NCBI GenBank assembly: GCA_031548645.1
Contig: JAVBQX010000048.1
Location: 1 to 11,084 of the forward strand
Direction of reading: 5' to 3'
Source: WRMR01 sp031548645
Lineage (GTDB): Bacteria > Planctomycetota > Planctomycetia > Pirellulales > Thermoguttaceae
Length of the DNA stretch: 11,084 nucleotides
The notes under the pieces were generated by a model, which saw only the letters and a list, made by a program, of their open reading frames with translations, was not told the origin of the DNA and did no database searches. Shown piece after piece: positions 6,397 through 11,084 of the stretch. Both the position numbers and the translations under genes were made by a program. Positions within the stretch are counted from its first letter, which is position 1; every line of letters begins with the position of its first letter.

Positions 6397-7449
6397 ATGA
6401 AACCGTCATCACATCACCGTGCGTTTACGCTGGTTGAACTTTTGGTCGTAATCGCGATCATCGGAATTTTGATCGCCCTGCTGCTCCCCGCGGTGCAGGC
6501 GGCCCGTGAGGCGGCGCGTCGCATGCAGTGTACGAACCACCTCAAACAGATCGGCCTGGCGGCGCACAATCACCACGACGTGTTGAAATGCTTTCCCGCC
6601 GAGAGCGTCGGCGCTCCCTTGCCGCCGGGACTTTTCGGCAGCGAGCTGAGTTTTCGCGGACGTCTGCTGCCTTATATCGAACAGGCGAACATCTCGGATC
6701 AAATCGACATGCACGACACCGACGCCGACAAACTTTCGCCGCTCTCGGAAAACAGAATTTCGATTTACCTGTGCCCGAGTTGTTCGGAGGAATACCAGAA
6801 TTTCATGGGCACGGCCGAAACTGAAAAATTCACCTCGCACTATTTCGGCGTCGCCGGGGCGCTGGGCGAAAATCCGCGAACGAAACGCCAATACGCGACC
6901 GATCCGGGAAAGACCTTTTTTGACAATATGGGGCCGTTTGCCAACACGGGCGTGATTTACTACAACAGCCGGGTGAATTTCGCGGGAATCACCGACGGGA
7001 GTTCGAACACCTTTCTTTGCGGCGAGATTTCCTGGAACGGTTACGGCGGCTACCAGAACTGGCCGCGTGGTACGGCTCCGAACACCGGCACGGTTCCGAA
7101 TCTGCCGCTCGGCATTGACGGCGCGGCCTTGACCAGCGCGAAAGGCGTCGCGGAAAACTGGCCGATCAATGCGGGCCGCAAGTTGAAATCGCTCGAAACG
7201 ATCACCCAGGATTATTGGGACGCGGCCAACGGCAAACTGGTGAGCGTGCCGCTGACCGCCGGGCCGGGCGTTTCACCGATGATGCTTAGCGCGGGACACG
7301 GCGTGTCCGGTTTCGGCAGCAATCACGTCGGCGGCGCGAATTTTTCACTTTGCGACGGCTCGGTGCGATTCGTCGGCGAGACGACCGATACGAAAGTCCT
7401 GATGAGCGCCGCTTCCCGCGACGGCGGCGAAATCACGAATCCGCCGTGA
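6397..7449 (+). CDS. DUF1559 family pseudopilin-like protein (second copy)
   Basis: 350 residues from ATG 6397, ten bases after GGAAAG (6381-6386). The prepilin-type signal is short (KPSSHHRA) and has Ala9, not Gly, before FTLVE (10-14), with Glu14 at mature position 5. The 36 residues from this point are identical to those of the first copy (from 1602), and all 17 base differences there are synonymous. The middle is unlike the first copy in length and sequence, and includes LCPSCSEEY and the GITDGSSNT phrase common in the family. The C-terminal H-x9-DG is present at His310 and Asp320-Gly321 (HVGGANFSLCDGS). It is probably exported to the envelope and processed by a prepilin peptidase. It follows the permease by 137 bp containing a palindrome, so it may be in the same transcript or have its own promoter, which is not evident. 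Its stop lies 15 bp from the convergent ltaE stop. Confidence 0.95.
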   Translation: MKPSSHHRAFTLVELLVVIAIIGILIALLLPAVQAAREAARRMQCTNHLKQIGLAAHNHHDVLKCFPAESVGAPLPPGLFGSELSFRGRLLPYIEQANISDQIDMHDTDADKLSPLSENRISIYLCPSCSEEYQNFMGTAETEKFTSHYFGVAGALGENPRTKRQYATDPGKTFFDNMGPFANTGVIYYNSRVNFAGITDGSSNTFLCGEISWNGYGGYQNWPRGTAPNTGTVPNLPLGIDGAALTSAKGVAENWPINAGRKLKSLETITQDYWDAANGKLVSVPLTAGPGVSPMMLSAGHGVSGFGSNHVGGANFSLCDGSVRFVGETTDTKVLMSAASRDGGEITNPP

Positions 7450-7464
7450 GACGTTCAAGCGAAA

Positions 7465-8499
7465 TCAACGCCATTTCGTCGCGAGACGGTCGATGGCGGC
7501 GATGACGTCGTTTTTTGTGATGCCCAGATGCGTGACGACGCGCACCGTCGTTTGCGAAGTCGCGTGCATCAAAACGCCGAGTTCGGCCGCGTCCCGGCAC
7601 ACGCTTTGGGCCGTGCCGGCACTTTGCGCGACGTCGAAAAACAGGATATTCGTGTCGACCGTTTCGAAGGTCGGCGAGAAAACGCCGAACCCTGCGATTT
7701 TTTCGGCGAACAGTTTCGCGTTTTCGTGATCCTCATGCAGGCGTTCGACATGGTGATCCAGCGCATAAACGGCCGCCGCCGCTATGACGCCCGCCTGCCT
7801 CATGCTGCCGCCGAGCACCTTGCGCCGCCGCCGGGCCAGTTCGATCATGGGTTTCGGTCCCGCGAGCGCCGATCCGACGGGGGCGCCAAGCCCTTTGCTG
7901 AAACAGAGCGAGACGGTGTCGAAATGCCGAGCCCAGTCGCGGGCCGCAATGCCCGTCGCGACCACGGCGTTCATGAGCCTTGCCCCGTCGAGGTGCATCG
8001 TCAGGCGGTTGGCCCGGGCCCATTGTGAAATTCGCGCGATCCAGTCGATCGGGTAAATGCGACCGCCGCCGTAGTTGTGCGTGTTTTCGAGAAACACCGC
8101 CCGGGTCGGTGCGAAATGAATGTTGCTTTCCGGCCGCAATTGGTTTTCCAACTGTTCCGGCGCGATGATCCCGCGATTGCCGTCGAAGGTTTTGGTCGCC
8201 ACGCCCCAAATCTGGGCATGACCGCCCTGCTCGAAAACGGCCACATGTGAGGTCGATTCGCAGAAAAACTGTTCCCCGGCCCGGCAGTGCAACGAAACGG
8301 CGATGAGATTCGCCATCGTGCCGGACGGGACGAAAATCGCCGCTTCCTTGCCCAGCAGTTCGGCGATTTTTTGCTCCAATCGCACAACGGTCGGGTCGCC
8401 GTCGAGTACGTCGTCGCCCAATTCGGCCTGCGACATCGCCTTGCGCATCGCGTCGGTCGGTTGGGTCACAGTGTCGCTGCGGAAATCTATGATCGACAT
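7465..8499 (-). CDS. ltaE: Low-specificity L-threonine aldolase
   Basis: 344 residues, the usual length for this PLP-dependent fold-type I enzyme, which cleaves L-threonine/L-allo-threonine to glycine and acetaldehyde in the cytosol. It opens with the diagnostic DFRSDTVTQPT (5-15) and GDDVLDGDPTV (28-38). Visible active-site residues are Ser59-Gly60-Thr61 (phosphate binding), His85 expected to stack on PLP, Asp171 and Arg174 in HLDGARL, and the Schiff-base Lys202 in CFSKGLGAPVGS. The start ATG (8497-8499 on the minus strand) lies 12 bases after the iorB stop, with no clear ribosome site, so translation may be coupled to iorB. Beta-eliminating lyase relatives share the fold, but the N-terminal motif favours threonine aldolase; preference for L- or L-allo-threonine cannot be read from the sequence. 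Confidence 0.94.
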   Translation of the reverse strand: MSIIDFRSDTVTQPTDAMRKAMSQAELGDDVLDGDPTVVRLEQKIAELLGKEAAIFVPSGTMANLIAVSLHCRAGEQFFCESTSHVAVFEQGGHAQIWGVATKTFDGNRGIIAPEQLENQLRPESNIHFAPTRAVFLENTHNYGGGRIYPIDWIARISQWARANRLTMHLDGARLMNAVVATGIAARDWARHFDTVSLCFSKGLGAPVGSALAGPKPMIELARRRRKVLGGSMRQAGVIAAAAVYALDHHVERLHEDHENAKLFAEKIAGFGVFSPTFETVDTNILFFDVAQSAGTAQSVCRDAAELGVLMHATSQTTVRVVTHLGITKNDVIAAIDRLATKWR

Positions 8500-8511
8500 G
8501 GCAGGTTTTTT

Positions 8512-9105
8512 CTACGCCGATTTGCGGCCGATTTTGAAGGCTTTCAGGTTGATGTCAACGTATTTTACCTTGACGCAGCGGCGGATGGCGTCTTCCCACG
8601 CCTCGACGGGCAGATCGAGCCGCGTCGACATCGCGCCGAGCAAAATCGTGTTGGCCGCCCGGGCGTTGCCGAGTTCGGTCGCCTTTTCGACGGCGTCGAC
8701 GTAAATCAGCTTCGGGAAAAATTCCTGCAACTGCTCCAGCCCGATTTCCGGATAGCCCATCGCACCGGACGAAACGGTGACCGGGATGATTTTCTGGCTC
8801 GAAACGACGGCCAGTCCGTCCGGAGCCAGATAATCGAGGTAACGCAGGCATTCCGCCCGTTCGAGCGACCCGAGCACCGAGGCCGTTCCCCGCGCGACGA
8901 GCGGGCTGAAAACTTTTTCGCCGTAACGAATCTGTGCCACGACCGAACCGCCGCGCTGGGCCATGCCGTGCACTTCATTGGTCTTGACGTCGAAACCGGC
9001 GTTGACCGCCGTTTGCGCGAGGATTTCACTCGCCAGCAAAATGCCCTGACCGCCCACGCCCACGACGACGACGCTGACCGTTTTTGTTGATTCCGCAATA
9101 CTCAT
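8512..9105 (-). CDS. iorB: Indolepyruvate ferredoxin oxidoreductase beta subunit (2-oxoacid oxidoreductase gamma-type domain)
   Basis: 197 residues, matching the usual IorB size and the POR gamma domain (PF01558). Key features are the N-terminal glycine-rich VVVVGVGGQGILLASEILA (about 12-30) and EVHGMAQRGGSV (about 44-55), a phrase typical of IorB, followed by a Rossmann-like body with NTILLGA (about 152-158). IorAB oxidises arylpyruvates from aromatic amino acids to aryl-acyl-CoA, reducing ferredoxin; the thiamine-diphosphate and iron-sulfur sites are on IorA. No iorA lies next to it, which is unusual: upstream is the divergent control region and downstream is ltaE. A weak ribosome site GGCGGA (complement of 9115-9120) sits nine bases before the ATG. 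It could instead be the gamma subunit of another 2-oxoacid:ferredoxin oxidoreductase. Confidence 0.88.
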   Translation of the reverse strand: MSIAESTKTVSVVVVGVGGQGILLASEILAQTAVNAGFDVKTNEVHGMAQRGGSVVAQIRYGEKVFSPLVARGTASVLGSLERAECLRYLDYLAPDGLAVVSSQKIIPVTVSSGAMGYPEIGLEQLQEFFPKLIYVDAVEKATELGNARAANTILLGAMSTRLDLPVEAWEDAIRRCVKVKYVDINLKAFKIGRKSA

Positions 9106-9174
9106 AGAAATTTATCCGCCGGTGAGATTGATTGACCGAAACTCCAGCAATATTCAAGTACGTAAAACAACATC

Positions 9175-9180
9175 ATTGTA
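9175..9180 (-). promoter_or_regulatory. Candidate -10 element for the iorB-ltaE operon
   Basis: On the minus strand TACAAT (complement of 9175-9180) matches the TATAAT consensus at five of six positions. About 16 bp upstream is only a poor -35 (TTCATT). It would give a leader of roughly 60 bases before iorB. It is the best candidate in the gap, but weak. Confidence 0.33.
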
Positions 9181-9188
9181 CAGGAAAT

Positions 9189-9243
9189 CGGAAAAAAATG
9201 AAGACCTGCCGATCTCCGGTCATTAGGGGGCGGAAAAAAATGA
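9189..9243. repeat. Perfect 13-nt direct repeat in the divergent control region
   Basis: CGGAAAAAAATGA occurs at 9189-9201 and again at 9231-9243, 42 bp apart from start to start, i.e. about four helical turns. Each copy holds a seven-A tract. The left copy overlaps the candidate minus-strand promoter spacer/-35; the right copy ends nine bases before the plus-strand -35. This placement suggests regulator sites or bent DNA serving both promoters, but no regulator is identifiable here. Confidence 0.6.
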
Positions 9244-9252
9244 TATGGCTTG

Positions 9253-9279
9253 TTGACTTTCGCACAAAAAATCGATAAC
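9253..9279 (+). promoter_or_regulatory. Candidate promoter for the fucose isomerase-like gene
   Basis: TTGACT (9253-9258, 5 of 6 to consensus) is followed after 15 bp by GATAAC (9274-9279, 4 of 6). The spacer is shorter than the ideal 17 bp. It would leave a leader of about 60 bases, containing GGAG (9336-9339), which is seven bases before the ATG at 9347. Confidence 0.45.
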
Positions 9280-9346
9280 CTGAGGTGGACGGAAAACGTA
9301 CATTTTTGACGGTTCCTTTTCATTCGAATCACATTGGAGTCAAATC

Positions 9347-10933
9347 ATGTCACATCATCATGAACATTTCGGTTGCGGGTGTTGCAGTCATTCCCGCAGA
9401 TCGTTTCTTGCGGCGGGTTGCACCACCTGTGCGGGCGTGGCCGGGGTCATGGGCGGAATGTTGCCTTTTGCCAACACGGCGCGTGCCGACGACAACAACG
9501 GCAACATGAAAATCCGCGTCATTTTCGCGCTGCATGCGCCGCAACAGGCGGTGCCCGACTGGCCGAACATCGGTTTCGATTTTGTGCCCGTCATGGAGAA
9601 AACCGTCAAGGCCCTCAACGAACAATGCGGAGGCATCGACTTTATCGCCAGCATGGCGACCGGGGCGGAACAAACGCAGGCCATCATTGACGAAGACGCC
9701 GCGACCGGGAACATCGACGGCTATCTCGTCATGCAGATGAACTGCTGGAACCTGGTCGTGCAAACGGCGGTGAAAAGCGGCAAGCCCGTTTTGTATGCCG
9801 ACTTTCTTTACGCGGGCAGCGGCGGATTTCTCGTCTACACCGCGGGAATGCTCCGGGCGAAAACGCCGAATTTCGCCTTTATCACCTCCGGGACAATCGA
9901 CGATCTGGTCGCCGCGGCAAAATCTTTTGCGCTGGCCAAAGATGGGAAAAACATCGACTCGTTCGTCGAAGCCGTCACGAAAACCCGCGTCAAACGCACG
10001 CCGCAAATCAAGGTCGCCTGCAAGGAAGACACGTTCGACGTGCTGACGACCGAAGAGCTGCTCAAGGAACTCAAGGGCAAAAAGATCATCGAAGTCGAAC
10101 GCGGCTGGCACGCGGTCGATGAGCCGCTCAAGGAATCGCTCGGCATCGAAATCATCCGCATTCCCTTCTCCGAACTGAACGACCTTTGGGAAAACGCCGA
10201 CAAAGCCAAGGCGCAGGAAGTCGTCAAAATGTGGAAAGAGAATGCCACCGACGTGATCGGCATTCCGGAAGAAACGCTCGAAGCCTCGGCCCGGATGTAC
10301 CTGGCGGAAAAGGCATGCCTCGAAAAACACGGGGCCTGCGCGATCACGGTCAACTGTCTCGGCGGATTTTACGGCGGGCACATCCACGCCTATCCGTGCC
10401 TCGGTTTCCACCAACTGCTCAACGAAGGGCTGATCGGCGCCTGCGAATGCGACACGCGCTCGACGCTGACGATGGTCGTCATGACCACGCTGACCAAGGG
10501 ACGGCCCGGTTATATTTCCGACCCCGTGATGGACATCGCGACGCGGCAGATCATTTATGCCCACTGCGTGGCCTCGAACAAGCCGTTCGGTCCGGAAGGT
10601 GCGGCCAATCCGTTTGAAATTCTTACGCATTCGGAAGATCGTCAAGGCGCTTCATTGCGTTCGATTCTGCCGGTCGGATACATGACGACGACCGTCGAAT
10701 TTGCGCCGGAACGCAAGCAAATCCTGTTCCACCAGGGCGTGACGGTGGCCAACAGTTCGGAAGACCGCGCCTGCCGGACGAAGATCGCCGCCGTGCCGGT
10801 CGGTGATTTTGAAAAACTGTTCACCGAATGGGATCAATGGGGCTGGCACCGCGTGACGGTCTACGGAGATTTACGCGAGGCCGTTTTCTCCCTCGCCAAG
10901 GCGATCGGCTGGGAAGTGCTCGAAGAGGCGTAA
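9347..10933 (+). CDS. Tat-exported L-fucose isomerase-fold protein
   Basis: 528 residues from ATG 9347, with GGAG seven bases upstream. Residues 1-47 form a twin-arginine signal: SRRSFLA (16-22), a hydrophobic LAAG...GVMGG core, and likely cleavage after ARA (45-47). The n-region is unusually His/Cys-rich (HHHEH at 3-7, CGCC at 10-13). The mature part resembles L-fucose/L-arabinose isomerase family proteins: an N-terminal Rossmann-like domain (IRVIFALHAP at 56-65, GYLVMQMNCW at 125-134) and a C-terminal domain with PCLGFHQLLNEGLIGACECD (350-369; Glu367 and Asp369 are candidate metal or catalytic residues), HC (406-407), LTH (His428), and a final HRVTVYGD...AIGWEV segment. Known relatives interconvert aldoses and ketoses with Mn2+, but in the cytosol; export suggests a different or periplasmic substrate. 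It could also be a non-enzymatic relative. Divergent to iorB, convergent with phoU. Confidence 0.85.
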   Translation: MSHHHEHFGCGCCSHSRRSFLAAGCTTCAGVAGVMGGMLPFANTARADDNNGNMKIRVIFALHAPQQAVPDWPNIGFDFVPVMEKTVKALNEQCGGIDFIASMATGAEQTQAIIDEDAATGNIDGYLVMQMNCWNLVVQTAVKSGKPVLYADFLYAGSGGFLVYTAGMLRAKTPNFAFITSGTIDDLVAAAKSFALAKDGKNIDSFVEAVTKTRVKRTPQIKVACKEDTFDVLTTEELLKELKGKKIIEVERGWHAVDEPLKESLGIEIIRIPFSELNDLWENADKAKAQEVVKMWKENATDVIGIPEETLEASARMYLAEKACLEKHGACAITVNCLGGFYGGHIHAYPCLGFHQLLNEGLIGACECDTRSTLTMVVMTTLTKGRPGYISDPVMDIATRQIIYAHCVASNKPFGPEGAANPFEILTHSEDRQGASLRSILPVGYMTTTVEFAPERKQILFHQGVTVANSSEDRACRTKIAAVPVGDFEKLFTEWDQWGWHRVTVYGDLREAVFSLAKAIGWEVLEEA

Positions 10934-10941
10934 GCCTTTGT

Positions 10942-11084
10942 CTATCGTTCGTGCCGCACGATTTCGCCGGTGATGAGAAAAATGGCGTCCTCGGCGATGT
11001 TCGTGCATTGATCGCCGAGCCGTTCGAGGGCGCGGCCCATCGTCGTCAGCGCGTAAAGCGCGTTGGCCTTGCCCTGAAATCTCC
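10942..11084 (-). CDS. phoU: Phosphate-specific transport regulator PhoU, C-terminal end (5' partial)
   Basis: The reverse strand from the window edge encodes 46 residues ending in TAG (complement of 10942-10944). The sequence reads MGRALERLGDQCTNIAED followed by AIFLITGEIVRHER, which matches the second helical repeat of PhoU: the ERxGDxxxNIAE metal-binding signature (usually ERIGDHATNIAE) and the closing TGE.VRH. PhoU is a cytoplasmic protein that links the Pst phosphate transporter to the PhoR/PhoB two-component system and represses the Pho regulon. Here the usual His after GD is Gln, a position that varies. The 5' part, and any pst genes, lie outside the window. Its stop is only 8 bp from the stop of the convergent isomerase-like gene, with no room for a terminator hairpin between. 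Confidence 0.9.
   Translation of the reverse strand, partial: RFQGKANALYALTTMGRALERLGDQCTNIAEDAIFLITGEIVRHER

Noticed and set aside
9102..9332. Small minus-strand frame in the iorB/isomerase divergent region
   Set aside because: It spans both candidate promoters and the direct repeats, overlaps the iorB start, has no ribosome site and no similarity I recognise.
9350..10645. 431-codon minus-strand frame opposite the isomerase-like gene
   Set aside because: Antisense shadow of a high-GC gene: very rich in Arg, Phe, Gly, Asp and Val, and no known motif.

Overview
The window looks like chromosomal DNA from a planctomycete (phylum Planctomycetota). The strongest sign is a pair of DUF1559 pseudopilin-like proteins, each with a type IV prepilin-type N-terminus (FTLVE...) and the C-terminal H-x9-DG motif typical of that phylum's expanded family. 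Moderately high GC with G/C-rich third codon positions, a Tat-exported isomerase-fold protein and a squalene-cyclase-like fragment fit this. A ferredoxin-type 2-oxoacid oxidoreductase subunit hints at anaerobic or facultative metabolism, but that is inference.

Layout, left to right. (1) 1-273, + strand: the last 90 residues of an MprF-like phosphatidylglycerol lysyltransferase. (2) 298-1310, + strand: a near-consensus sigma70-type promoter followed by a secreted protein of unknown function; its 3' third may be frameshifted or decayed. (3) 1439-1539: two successive hairpins in the leader of the next gene. (4) 1563-7449, + strand: DUF1559 protein, ABC ATPase (15 bp later), a 970-residue FtsX/MacB-type permease (start and stop overlap as ATGA), a 64-nt palindromic element, then a second DUF1559 protein. 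(5) 7465-9105, - strand: iorB followed by ltaE (low-specificity threonine aldolase), a likely two-gene operon convergent with the DUF1559 gene. (6) 9106-9346: a divergent control region with candidate promoters on both strands and a perfect 13-nt direct repeat. (7) 9347-10933, + strand: an exported protein with an L-fucose isomerase-like fold. (8) 10942-11084, - strand: the C-terminal end of PhoU.

How the genes may work together. The ATPase and permease form a complete type VII (LolCDE/MacB-like) ABC transporter, probably with one permease chain carrying both FtsX domains. Such machines drive envelope processes such as lipoprotein release or efflux rather than ordinary substrate import. The pseudopilin-like genes on both sides suggest a cell-envelope module in which the transporter acts on, or with, the DUF1559 proteins. 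No MacA-type adaptor and no outer-membrane channel is encoded here. The iorB-ltaE pair points to amino-acid catabolism (2-oxoacid oxidation and threonine cleavage), but the partner iorA is absent. The mprF and phoU ends are ordinary envelope and phosphate-signalling genes cut by the window edges. The least explained parts are the DUF1559/ABC arrangement, the hairpin leaders before both DUF1559 genes, the 3' end of the 357-1310 gene, and the repeat in the divergent control region.
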